From: Myxococcus fulvus
Lineage (GTDB): Bacteria > Myxococcota > Myxococcia > Myxococcales > Myxococcaceae
DNA: 64,000 nucleotides
NCBI RefSeq assembly: GCF_900111765.1
Contig: NZ_FOIB01000001.1
Span: 806,001-870,000, forward strand
Direction of reading: 5' to 3'
The notes under the pieces are model-generated. The model was not told the DNA's origin. It did not search any database and saw nothing but the letters and a program-made list of their open reading frames with translations. Position numbers and translations under genes: made by a program. Of the stretch, positions 35,739 to 43,854 are shown in pieces (position 1 is the stretch's first letter; every line of letters begins with the position of its first letter).

Positions 35739-38312
35739 ATGTTCGTCCTCGATGCCCGCTTCCTCCGTGGTCGGGGCTTCTGCTTCCTGGCCCTGCTCGT
35801 GTTGCTCGTCGCGCCGTGGCGTGGCGCGAGCGCCCAGTCGCGGCTGCGCGTGGCCGGCGCCACGGCCAGCAACGAGGTGAAGCTGCGCACGACGTCGGAG
35901 GACTTCCGCGCGGTGCTGCGGGTGGACCTGTTGTCGCCTCCGTCCACGGACGCGGGCGTGCAGGACGGGCTGCCCGGCGGCGTGACGGTGCTGGTGGACC
36001 CGCTGCAGGCGAGCGACGGCTCGCAGGTGGCGCTGACGGCGGTGGTGCGCGAGACGGCGTCGGCTGACGCGGGCGTGGCGCCGTTGTCCCCGCGCTCGCC
36101 GCTGCACGTGGAGGTGTCCGGGAAGCTGCCCGCGGCGGGGGACTACACGGGGCAGGTGGTGTTGGTGCACGAGGGCGGGCGCGAGACGACGTCGCTCATC
36201 GTCACGCGGGTGCAGGCGGTGCCGGCGGTGCAGTTCGTGGCGACGTCGCCCGCGGTGGCGGCGCCGGGGTGGGGCTTCGGCGCGGTGGACGCGACGGTGC
36301 GCCTGCCGTTCAAGGAGACGGCGGGGGTGACGGGCAAGGTGTTGGTGCCGAGGCTGCTCCAGCTTTCGCACAAGGCGCCGGACCTGGGGGCCACGCTGGT
36401 GCAGCCGCGCTTCGGTGGCGCGGACTTCTGGTTGGAGGGTGGGGGCAAGGACGGGACGGATCTGGACCTGGCCACGGTGGAGGGCGTCACGGTGGCGGCG
36501 AATGGCAGTGGCACGTTGCTGATGCGGTTGAGGGGGCTGGACGGGCCGGGCGAGTACACGGGCACGGTGCGCATGGCGGTGCCGCAGGGCGTGGCGGTGG
36601 AGCAGCCGTTCACGGTGTGGGTGAGGACGCCGTGGCTGTGGGGGGCGCTGCTCATCGCGGCGGGCGCGGTGTCGTCGTATGGCGTGCGGCTGTACACGCA
36701 GAGCATCCGGCCGAGGGCGCAGCAGCTCCAGCGGGCGCGCGTGCTGCGGCGGCGGATGAGCGTGCTGTTGGAGGGGCAGGAGGAGGACGCGCGCAAGGTG
36801 GGGCTGGAGGTGCGCGGGCGCATCGACGCGCTCATCTCGCGCATCCGCTCGCCGGTGAGGGGTGGCCGGGTGGCGGACGCGGAGCTTGCGCGGGTGGAGT
36901 CCGAGCTGCGGCTGTACGAGGCGTGGCGCGGCTGTTCGCGCGAGCTGCGGGCGCTTCCGCCGGAGATGCGCCCCGAGTCGGCGAGCGCGGCGCTGGAGGA
37001 GGCGGAGACGTCGCTGCGGCTGGGCACGGTGCCGGCGGAGCGGCTGGAGGAGCAGCTCAAGGTGCTGCGCGGGCAGAACGTGCAGGAGCTGGCGCGGGCG
37101 GGGCTGAAGGCGAAGCTGGAGGAGCTGGAGGCGCAGGCGCGAGCACTGGCGCAGAAGCTGGGAGAGGACAGCCTGGGGTTCCGGCTGACGTACGAGTTGT
37201 TGCCGCTGCTGCAGGACGTGAGGGCGCGGCTGGGGCAGGGGGATGTGACGACGGCGCGGCAGCAGTTCGAGATGGCGCGTCGCTCGTACTTCGATGTCCT
37301 GTGCGCGGAGCTGTCCCAGGCGGTGGCGTCGCCGCGCAATCCGAGGGGCTTCTCGCTGGAGGAGTGGCGGGAGCTGACGTCGGACGTGAAGGAGCGGCTG
37401 AAGCAGGCGCGAGCGCGCGCGGACGTGAACGTGGACGAGGGCTTCCGGCTGTACCAAGGGGCGTACGCGCACTACGTGCGGCGGTTGTTGTTGGAGCTTC
37501 GCGGCGCGGTGGAGGAGGCGCGGAGCACGGCGACGGAGGCGCAGAAGGCGGACCTGGACGCGGCGGAGGCGAAGCTGCGCGAGGCGATGCTGGCGCTGGC
37601 CGCGGAGTCGCCGCACGAGGCCTCGGCGAGGTACCGCGAGGCGCGGGACGCGCTCCAGCGCGCGCAGACGGGGCAGGTGCGCGCGCGGATTGCCGGCTTG
37701 CGCGCGGAGGTGTCGCGCAAGCGGGGGGAGGCGGAGGGGGAAGGGCAGTTGCATGAGCTGGGGCACATCAACGCGTTGCTGAACGAGGCGGAGCTGGCGC
37801 TGACGCCGGAGACGTTGCAGGACGCGGAGTACAAGACGGACAAGGCGCAGCTGGCCCTGGAGGGGTATCCGAGCTCCCAGGGGGTCGGCATGGGACGGCC
37901 GGGGACTCCGATGTCGTTCCTGGAGCGGGGCTCGACGCCGTCCCCGCCCGAGGTGCCCTCGGCCAGTGCGCCCACGGGAGGCAGTCTGCCCGCGTTGCCG
38001 GAGGCGCCCGTGGGAGCGGAGGATGCGGGTGGGGCGCTGGGGGAGCTGGAGGGGATGCCGTTGCCGTCGGCGCGCCAGCTGTGGCTGGTGGAGCTGGCGA
38101 TGTTGGTGTTGCTGACGGGCGTGGCGGTGGTGCTGGGGCTTCAGTTGCTCAATGTCTTCTCACCGACCTGGGGAGGCTTTGGCGCGGGGATGACGGCATT
38201 CCTGTGGGGCTTTGGCTTGCACCAGGTGGGCAACGCCAGCTTCGAGGGACTCGCGGGCCTGCTGACCCGCGTGGACCGACGGGGCGGCGCGAGCGCGGGT
38301 GGGGACTCCTGA
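35739..38312 (+). CDS. Large membrane protein with periplasmic beta domain, coiled coil and three TM helices
   Basis: An 857-residue protein. A signal peptide (GFCFLALLVLLVAPWRGASAQ) leads a beta-rich extracytoplasmic domain (about 35-295). TM1 is about 298-320 (PWLWGALLIAAGAVSSYGVRLY). A very long, Arg/Glu/Ala-rich helical and coiled-coil region spans about 320-700 on the cytoplasmic side. A Pro-rich linker and two C-terminal TM helices (about 782-806 and 812-835) complete it. It lies 48 bp after the EAD1-protease, same strand, and so is a probable partner or substrate sensing the envelope. No known family recognised. The alternative is an unrelated scaffold. Confidence 0.72.
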   Translation: MFVLDARFLRGRGFCFLALLVLLVAPWRGASAQSRLRVAGATASNEVKLRTTSEDFRAVLRVDLLSPPSTDAGVQDGLPGGVTVLVDPLQASDGSQVALTAVVRETASADAGVAPLSPRSPLHVEVSGKLPAAGDYTGQVVLVHEGGRETTSLIVTRVQAVPAVQFVATSPAVAAPGWGFGAVDATVRLPFKETAGVTGKVLVPRLLQLSHKAPDLGATLVQPRFGGADFWLEGGGKDGTDLDLATVEGVTVAANGSGTLLMRLRGLDGPGEYTGTVRMAVPQGVAVEQPFTVWVRTPWLWGALLIAAGAVSSYGVRLYTQSIRPRAQQLQRARVLRRRMSVLLEGQEEDARKVGLEVRGRIDALISRIRSPVRGGRVADAELARVESELRLYEAWRGCSRELRALPPEMRPESASAALEEAETSLRLGTVPAERLEEQLKVLRGQNVQELARAGLKAKLEELEAQARALAQKLGEDSLGFRLTYELLPLLQDVRARLGQGDVTTARQQFEMARRSYFDVLCAELSQAVASPRNPRGFSLEEWRELTSDVKERLKQARARADVNVDEGFRLYQGAYAHYVRRLLLELRGAVEEARSTATEAQKADLDAAEAKLREAMLALAAESPHEASARYREARDALQRAQTGQVRARIAGLRAEVSRKRGEAEGEGQLHELGHINALLNEAELALTPETLQDAEYKTDKAQLALEGYPSSQGVGMGRPGTPMSFLERGSTPSPPEVPSASAPTGGSLPALPEAPVGAEDAGGALGELEGMPLPSARQLWLVELAMLVLLTGVAVVLGLQLLNVFSPTWGGFGAGMTAFLWGFGLHQVGNASFEGLAGLLTRVDRRGGASAGGDS

Positions 38313-38377
38313 GGCGCGAGGTCAGGTCTCTTCGCGCAGAATGTTTCGAGTTGAATCACTGGGAAGGTGGTGCGGTC

Positions 38378-38638
38378 GTGGGCATGGGTGTGTCTCTGTA
38401 TCTGCGTCATGACGTGTATGAGCGCATGGGTGACGGGGATGTGATTGTCTACCGCTGCCTGGAGTTGATTCCGGGGGGCGGGTTCGTGGTGCAAAGCGCG
38501 GACAGGGTGCGCGGAGGGGAGGGGCATGAGCGGCAGTTTCTCGAGCTCATGAGTGAGAGTGCGCCTGAGGAGCGGTCGGAGCCGTGCGCCAGTCTTGTCG
38601 AGGCGATCTCGAAGTTCAGGGGAGAGTTTGGTATTTGA
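38378..38638 (+). CDS. Small hypothetical protein
   Basis: An 86-residue soluble protein (VGMGVSLYLRHDVYERMGDGDVIVYRCLELIPGGGFVVQSAD...). GTG 38378 has GGAAGG at a usable distance; ATG 38384 is the alternative. It lies 65 bp after the membrane coiled-coil gene. Noticeably less GC-rich than its neighbours, with codon use unlike them, which may point to recent acquisition. No family recognised. Confidence 0.5.
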   Translation: MGMGVSLYLRHDVYERMGDGDVIVYRCLELIPGGGFVVQSADRVRGGEGHERQFLELMSESAPEERSEPCASLVEAISKFRGEFGI

Positions 38639-38782
38639 CTGGGGAGCGCGGGTGGGAACTCCTGACGTGGTCTGTTCCTGCTGTCATGACTGACAATGCC
38701 GTTGGGATGGGAAAGATGGCGTTGGATTGTCCTGTCTGGGTGGGGGTTGTCTGGTTGTCTGGGAATGCATAGACGTGAGTGC

Positions 38783-39865
38783 ATGTCCCGACTCCCCCTT
38801 GTCCCCCGAGGCCGTGGTCCAGTCGTTCCTTCGTGCTGGCGTTCCGTGATGGGGGCCTTGGCCCTGGTCGCGGGGCTGGTGGGCGGAGTGCCCGGGGTGG
38901 CACGGGCGGAGGGCGCGCTGGAGGCGAGCCTGGCGCCTGTCTTCAACTCGGGCCATGGCATCACGGTGCATGCGGTGCGGCCCATCACGGACCGGCTCAT
39001 CGACGTGGAGATTTCGACGCCGCTGATTTCGCCCCAGGCGGTGTACGACCCGCGCCACCACGTGCGGGTGTTGCTGCCGACGGGCTACGCGGCGAACCCG
39101 GGGCTGCGCTATCCGGTGGTGTACCTGCTGCATGGCGGGGCGGGGGCGAACTCGGCGCAGTGGGTGGAGTTCGGCGCGGCCTATGCGATTACGGAGAACA
39201 TGCCGGTCATCACCATCATGCCGGATGGGGGCAAGGTGGGGTGGTACACGAACTGGGTGTTCCCTCGCGGGGTGAACCAGTCGTGGGAGGAGTTCCACCT
39301 GAACCAGGTCATCCGGTGGGTGGACCAGAACCTGCGGACGCTGGCGTACAAGCAGGGGCGCGCGATTGCCGGGCTGTCGATGGGAGGATTCGGGGCCATC
39401 AGCTACGCGGCGAGGCGGCCGGATTTGTTCGCGTACGCGGCGAGCTTCTCGGGGGCGCTGGACTTGGGGGATTCGGCCATCCGGGCGCTCATCACGGAGG
39501 AGGCGACGCGGTGGCTGCAGAACTCGGACGGGCCGTTCGGTTCGCCGTTCTGGCCGTTCGACCAGGCGTGGAACATGAACAATCCGATGGGGCGCGCGGC
39601 GGGGCTCCGGGGTGTGGCGGTGGCGCTGTACGCGGGTTCGGGCACGTGGGATGGGGATGTGCTGGAGCGCGTGCCAGGGGCGGCGACGGACCGCTTCCAC
39701 CATGCGCTGAATGCGGCGGGGGTGCCACATCACTACGAGATGTATGGCCGGCCGTTGCCGGGACAGAAGCCGTTCGGCTGTGACGGGGGCCACAACTTCA
39801 GTTGCTGGAACTACGCGTTCTACGACGTGCTGCCGAGGATGCTGGCGGTGCTCGACGGGCCGTGA
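38783..39865 (+). CDS. Secreted esterase (alpha/beta hydrolase, esterase D/antigen-85-like)
   Basis: A 360-residue protein. MGALALVAGLVGGVPGVARA is the hydrophobic core of a Sec signal. The alpha/beta hydrolase fold shows RVLLPTGYAANPGLRYPVVYLLHGGAG, a nucleophile elbow GLSMGGFGAISYA (Ser) and a late His in GCDGGHNFSCWNYAF; the Asp is probably in SGTWDGDV. This layout fits the putative esterase (PF00756) family. It ends 11 bp before a convergent immunity remnant. ATG 38783 was chosen; 38765 would add 6 residues. Substrate unknown; possibly feruloyl or other extracellular esters. Confidence 0.83.
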   Translation: MSRLPLVPRGRGPVVPSCWRSVMGALALVAGLVGGVPGVARAEGALEASLAPVFNSGHGITVHAVRPITDRLIDVEISTPLISPQAVYDPRHHVRVLLPTGYAANPGLRYPVVYLLHGGAGANSAQWVEFGAAYAITENMPVITIMPDGGKVGWYTNWVFPRGVNQSWEEFHLNQVIRWVDQNLRTLAYKQGRAIAGLSMGGFGAISYAARRPDLFAYAASFSGALDLGDSAIRALITEEATRWLQNSDGPFGSPFWPFDQAWNMNNPMGRAAGLRGVAVALYAGSGTWDGDVLERVPGAATDRFHHALNAAGVPHHYEMYGRPLPGQKPFGCDGGHNFSCWNYAFYDVLPRMLAVLDGP

Positions 39866-39876
39866 GTCGCGGCCGG

Positions 39877-40385
39877 TCAGACCTCTTCGAACTCGGCGCC
39901 GGTGGCCCTGGCTCGTTCCAGGGCCACCTTGATGTCCTCGGAGACGATGAGGGCGACGGGCCAGCCCCAGGTGCGGAACACCTTCGCGTCGCCGACGCGT
40001 GAGGGGTCGAGCTTCATGCCGAAGACGCTGCGGTACTGGCCGAGCTTGTCCGGGCGCTCATCCTCCGGCATCCAGTAACGGACCTCTTCCGTCGCAGCGT
40101 CGTCGATGCAGCGGACCAGTCGGGTGGCGACGAGGATGAGGTACTCGTCTGGACACCCCGTGATGTCCACGGGGTGCAGTTGCACATCGGAGGGTGCCAA
40201 TTCCAACAGGAGTATGGCGAGCTTGACGTGGACGACAGGCGTCCTGCCCGCGCCCGCCATGTTGAACTCGCACCGTCGCCCAGGCTCTCGAACAGGAATC
40301 ATCAGTCGGCCCCTCGGACCGGCTTCGCGTTGCCGGAGTGCTGCCGCCAGCCATCGCCCGGCCCATCGCTTTCGCAAGGAGCAGA
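39877..40385 (-). pseudogene. Imm11-family immunity protein remnant, probable frameshift
   Basis: The C-terminal part (39877-40302, MIPVREPG... ) has the Imm11-type pattern: PVVHVKLAILLLELAPSDVQL, ILVATRLVRCIDDAATEEVRYW and the highly typical KVFRTWGWPVALIVSEDIKVALE. A full-length member would have a further N-terminal region. That region appears in another frame (about 40302-40385, DGPGDGWRQHSGNAKPV), so a frameshift near 40303-40310 is likely. A deletion may also have removed the first residues. Imm11 proteins neutralise contact-dependent or secreted nuclease-type toxins; no toxin gene is adjacent. An in-frame alternative start at 40431 gives a continuous 184-residue ORF, so an intact variant remains possible. 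Confidence 0.6.
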
Positions 40386-40494
40386 CGTCTTCAATGGCGC
40401 CGGAACGGCCAGTGAAGGCCCTGCCTTGCAATACCCCGAGTATGGGTCCGTAATGCCTGACGCCCGCACTGACGCGGGCGGCTCGGGAGGCACG

Positions 40495-40761
40495 ATGAAG
40501 AACCTGCGATGGCTGATGTGCGCGGTGGCGCTGTCTGTCGTTGGCTGTGGTGGCCCTGTCCCGGAGGAGGAGACGCTCGCCGAGGACCTCTCCGAGGGCC
40601 AGGTGTCCCAGGCGGCGGTGACGTGCACGGAGACCTGGGGCACCTGCAACGTGGGCCGGTGCGAGCTGGGTGCGCTCGACACGTTCCAGATTCTCACCAC
40701 GACGTGTTGTGACGCGAACGGCGCCTGTACCACCACGCGCAAGCGCGTCTGCGGCTGCTGA
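40495..40761 (+). CDS. Small cysteine-rich lipoprotein
   Basis: An 88-residue protein. GGGAGG precedes ATG by 4-5 nt. MKNLRWLMCAVALSVVGCGG is a lipoprotein signal. An acidic spacer ends GQVSQAAVTC, then a compact Cys-rich domain (TCNVGRC, TTCCDANGACTTTRKRVCGC). Same organisation as the gene at 26183, so both belong to a set of short Cys-rich lipoproteins. Convergent with the SDR gene behind a shared terminator. Function unknown. Confidence 0.7.
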   Translation: MKNLRWLMCAVALSVVGCGGPVPEEETLAEDLSEGQVSQAAVTCTETWGTCNVGRCELGALDTFQILTTTCCDANGACTTTRKRVCGC

Positions 40762-40770
40762 CGGTGTCGC

Positions 40771-40807
40771 GGCTCCCGGTCCACCCCCGTCACGGTGGAC
40801 CGGAGCC
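40771..40807. terminator. Bidirectional terminator between Cys-rich lipoprotein and SDR genes
   Basis: GGCTC-C-CGGTCCACC pairs with GGTGGACCG-GAGCC: 14 bp with a single bulged C and an 8-nt loop. The flanking genes converge on it (stops at 40761 and 40813). Confidence 0.7.
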
Positions 40808-40812
40808 CGCGC

Positions 40813-41625
40813 CTACCGCCGCCGGTCCTGGATCGTCTTGAACACGATGCGGTCCAGCAGGCCCGGGGTGAACAGCTTGAGGTACTGACCCACCTTGCCC
40901 TTGGGGGTCATCACCACCTCGCGCTCGCGCCGGTCCATGGCGCGCAGGATGATGGCCACGCAGGTGGCCACGTCCATGTTGTTGCCCTCGCTCTCGTCAT
41001 GGGCGCTCACCTGGAGCGGCTTGCCGTCCTTGCCCAGCGCGTTGGCGCGCACGTTGGTGGACACGAAGCCCGGACACACCACCGTGACATCCACCCCCGT
41101 ACCCATCAGCTCCACGCGCAGCGAGTCGAAGAACCCGTGCATCGCGTGCTTGCTCGCCGCGTAGCCCGTGCGCGTGGGCACGCCCGTCTTCCCCGTCAGG
41201 GACGAAATCGCCACCAACAACCCACGCCGCGCCTTCAAGTGCGGCAGCGCCGCGTGCGTGCAGTACACCGCGCCCAGGTAGTTGATGCGCATCAGGCGCT
41301 CGAAGATGCCCAGGTCCGTGATGTCCTCGAACTTCGCGTCCATGGAGATGCCCGCGTTGTTGACGAGCACGTCCACGCCGCCGAAGGACTCCACCGCCTG
41401 CTCCACCATCCGCCGGCACGCCTCCGGGTCCCCCACGTCCGTGGCCACCGCCACGGCCTTGCCTCCCGCCGCCTCGCACCGCTGCTTCACCCGCTGGAGC
41501 GCTTCCTCGCTCCTGGCCGCCAGCACCAGGTTCGCGCCCCGCGCCGCCAGCGCCACCGACAGCTCCTCGCCGATGCCCATCGAGGCACCCGTCACGACCA
41601 CGCACTTGCCTTGCATGGCCCGCAT
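40813..41625 (-). CDS. Short-chain dehydrogenase/reductase (SDR)
   Basis: A 270-residue NAD(P)-dependent oxidoreductase. The Rossmann glycine motif is TGASMGIG (about 12-19), a classical NNAG structural motif is VLVNNAGIS, and the catalytic Ser-Tyr-Lys is S in ISSLTGKTG and Y-A-A-S-K. The C-terminal extension (VMTPKGKVGQYLKLFTPGLLDRIVFKTIQDRRR) resembles lipid-associated SDRs (as in 3-ketosphinganine or DltE-like proteins). ATG 41616 is the alternative start; 41625 has GGTGAG near. Divergent from exbB with about 157 bp between. Substrate undetermined. Confidence 0.88.
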   Translation of the reverse strand: MRAMQGKCVVVTGASMGIGEELSVALAARGANLVLAARSEEALQRVKQRCEAAGGKAVAVATDVGDPEACRRMVEQAVESFGGVDVLVNNAGISMDAKFEDITDLGIFERLMRINYLGAVYCTHAALPHLKARRGLLVAISSLTGKTGVPTRTGYAASKHAMHGFFDSLRVELMGTGVDVTVVCPGFVSTNVRANALGKDGKPLQVSAHDESEGNNMDVATCVAIILRAMDRREREVVMTPKGKVGQYLKLFTPGLLDRIVFKTIQDRRR

Positions 41626-41782
41626 TCTCACCCCGCAAGAACGGCCCGTCGAGGGTCGCCTGCCCTGGGTCCTACACCCGCGCACAGAGGAATCAGATCC
41701 ACCGTGAATCGACCGGGTGACACTTCCTGGCGCCCCCGGTGTTCCAGTCGCGCCAACGCATTTCACGAGGGGAAGGAACACC

Positions 41783-42457
41783 ATGTCGTCCATCGCGGTC
41801 ATCGCCCAGGCTCACGCGGAGAACCTCGGGTGGCTCAGCAGCAAGCTGCTCGGCTTCACGCTCACCTCCGCCGAGTGGGTGCTCTGGATTCTGGTGTGCC
41901 TGTCGGTGCTGTCCATCGGCATCATGCTGGAGCGCGCGGTGTACTTCGCCCGGTACCGGCTGGCGGACTCGGAGGCACTCGCGGTGCGCCTGGCGCGCGG
42001 CGAGCACGAGGCGGTGCGCGTGGCCATCCAGGGCAAGCGCGGCATGGAGGCCGCCATCATCCGCGAGGGCCTGGCCTCCAGCGAGCAAGGCGCCGACACC
42101 GTGGAGCAGGTCATCGCCTCCACCATGGCCCGCGAGCGTCCCCAGTATGAGCGCTTCCTCTCCTTCCTGGGCACGCTGGGCAACAACGCGCCGTTCATCG
42201 GCCTGTTCGGCACGGTGCTCGGCATCATCAAGGCGTTCAACGACTTGGGCGCCAGCAACGTGAAGGGCGCGGCGATTCAACAGACGGTGATGGGCGGAAT
42301 CTCCGAGGCGCTCGTCGCCACGGCGGTGGGCCTGGCTGTCGCGATTCCCGCCGTCGTCGCCTTCAACATCTTCAACCGTCAGCTCAAGACGCTCACCAGT
42401 CGCGCCAACGCCCTGGGCCACGCCCTGGTCGGAAGCCTGCGCGCGGAGGCTCGCTAG
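41783..42457 (+). CDS. exbB: ExbB/TolQ/MotA-type proton channel
   Basis: A 224-residue inner-membrane protein. Three hydrophobic segments: LWILVCLSVLSIGIMLERAVYF, FLSFLGTLGNNAPFIGLFGTVLGIIKAFN (the conserved family core) and VATAVGLAVAIPAVVAFNIF. GGGGAAGGA lies about 8 nt before the ATG. With ExbD (2 bp downstream) it forms the proton-driven stator that energises TonB. It is the first gene of a cluster reaching tonB, a TonB-dependent receptor, a lipoprotein and a caspase-fold protein. Confidence 0.92.
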   Translation: MSSIAVIAQAHAENLGWLSSKLLGFTLTSAEWVLWILVCLSVLSIGIMLERAVYFARYRLADSEALAVRLARGEHEAVRVAIQGKRGMEAAIIREGLASSEQGADTVEQVIASTMARERPQYERFLSFLGTLGNNAPFIGLFGTVLGIIKAFNDLGASNVKGAAIQQTVMGGISEALVATAVGLAVAIPAVVAFNIFNRQLKTLTSRANALGHALVGSLRAEAR

Positions 42458-42459
42458 CC

Positions 42460-42885
42460 ATGGCCGGAGGCGCGCAGGAGAACGAAGAGGAAATCACCGG
42501 CATCAACGTCACGCCGCTGGTGGACGTGGTGCTGGTGCTGCTCATCATCTTCATGGTGACGGCGAACTTCATCGTCCGTGAGACGGTGGAGGTGGACCTG
42601 CCCCGCGCGGCCAACGGCGGCGAGACGGTGCAGGGCCTGGTCAACGTCGTGCTCGACAAGGAGGGCAAGCTCTACTTCGACGGCGCGCCCGTCACCGAGC
42701 CGGAGCTGTCCGCCAAGGTCGCCGAGGCGGTGGCCAAGGACAAGGACACGCGCGCCATCATCAGCGCCGACCAGACCATCGCCTACGGACAGGTGATGCG
42801 CCTCATCGACACGGTGAAGGGCCAGGGCATCGCGAAGTTCGCCCTCAACATCGAGAAGGACGCCGCGCCCGCGCCGCGGGGCTGA
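42460..42885 (+). CDS. exbD: ExbD/TolR-type proton channel partner
   Basis: A 141-residue protein: short cytoplasmic tail, INVTPLVDVVLVLLIIFMVTANF with the essential Asp (D in LVDVVL) inside the single transmembrane helix, then a periplasmic domain (VNVVLDKEGKLYFDG, ... ISADQTIAYGQVMRLIDTVKG). It pairs with ExbB and TonB. It begins 2 bp after the exbB stop and is followed within 2 bp by tonB; translational coupling is likely. Confidence 0.93.
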   Translation: MAGGAQENEEEITGINVTPLVDVVLVLLIIFMVTANFIVRETVEVDLPRAANGGETVQGLVNVVLDKEGKLYFDGAPVTEPELSAKVAEAVAKDKDTRAIISADQTIAYGQVMRLIDTVKGQGIAKFALNIEKDAAPAPRG

Positions 42886-42886
42886 C

Positions 42887-43687
42887 GTGAAGGCCATGAG
42901 TACGAGCGCGCTCGACAGTGAGTTCGTGTTGCCCCGCCGGGGCGGCAACGGGTTGTTCGTGGGGTTCGTCGCGGGCTCGCTCGCGCTGCACGGGTTGGGG
43001 TTGGTGGTGCTGCACACCCGTCCTCCCGAGCGCACCGCGCCGCAGCGGCCCGTGGAGCTGGTGATGGTGGAGGTGACGAAGCCGCCGCCTCCGCCGCCCG
43101 AGGTGAAGGAGGAGCCCAAGCCCGAGCCGCCTCCGCCGCCCAAGGTGCGCGTGAAGCCCCCGCCGGTGAAGGTGGCCCAGGCCCCCAGGCCCCTGCCGCC
43201 TCCGCCCACGGAGGCCCCGCCGCCGCCCAACGAGACGCCGCCTCCGAGCGCGAAGCCCGCGCCCCTGGTGGTGGGCATGTCCCTGTCCTCCACCACCAGC
43301 GCCGGAGGCTTCGCGGCCCCGGTGGGCAACACGCTCTACGGTCGCACCGCCGACAAGGCCAAGGCGCCGCAGGAGGTGAAGACCTACAGCGCGCCGAAGT
43401 ACACGCCCATCTACCAGGTGGACCGAGAGCCGCAGCTCGCCAGCGAGGTGAAGGTCCCCTATCCCGAGGAGGCGCGCAGGCTGGGCATCGAGGGCACGGT
43501 GACGCTGTCCATCACCATCGACCCGGAGGGCCGCGTCGTGAACGCGCGCGTGCTCAACGGCCCGGGGCATGGACTGGAGGAGGCCGCGCGCAACGCCATC
43601 CTCCGCTTCCGCTTCCGTCCCGCCTTCAAGGGCGGCGAGGCTGTGTCCACGGAGATGAAGTACGCCTATACCTTCCTGCTCGACTGA
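42887..43687 (+). CDS. tonB: TonB energy-transducing protein
   Basis: A 266-residue protein. N-terminal transmembrane helix LFVGFVAGSLALHGLGLVVL, a long proline-rich spacer (KPPPPPPEVKEEPKPEPPPPP and further repeats), and a C-terminal TonB domain (about 185-265) with VPYPEEARRLGIEGTVTLSI and AILRFRFRPAF. It spans the periplasm and contacts receptor TonB boxes. GTG 42887 fits the 1-bp spacing to exbD; ATG 42896 is the alternative. The C-terminal domain resembles the extra N-terminal domain of the adjacent receptor. Confidence 0.93.
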   Translation: MKAMSTSALDSEFVLPRRGGNGLFVGFVAGSLALHGLGLVVLHTRPPERTAPQRPVELVMVEVTKPPPPPPEVKEEPKPEPPPPPKVRVKPPPVKVAQAPRPLPPPPTEAPPPPNETPPPSAKPAPLVVGMSLSSTTSAGGFAAPVGNTLYGRTADKAKAPQEVKTYSAPKYTPIYQVDREPQLASEVKVPYPEEARRLGIEGTVTLSITIDPEGRVVNARVLNGPGHGLEEAARNAILRFRFRPAFKGGEAVSTEMKYAYTFLLD

Positions 43688-43854
43688 AACCCCGCTCCCG
43701 CTGGGAGAGGGCCGGAGCGAGGAGATGCATCGGTGGGCCTCATCCACATCCACGGCCCGCAACTGCCCGCCGACTCCTCCAGCACACCCTCACTCCGTCC
43801 CTTTGCCGGCGGGAGCCCACACCCCGTCCCCACGTTCCCGCTCTTGAAAGACCT

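Noticed and set aside
31737..37766. Minus-strand open frame of over 2000 codons
   Set aside because: It runs antisense through the A2M, protease and coiled-coil genes, is dominated by Arg/His/Gln/Leu, and lacks signal, motifs or ribosome site. High-GC shadow.
40495..40761. Reading the minus-strand frame over this stretch as the N-terminus of the Imm11 gene
   Set aside because: The plus-strand lipoprotein has lipobox and strong SD; only the last part of the minus frame (below about 40385) resembles Imm11.
43080..43270. CCG/CCC-rich repeats
   Set aside because: Codons of the proline-rich TonB spacer.
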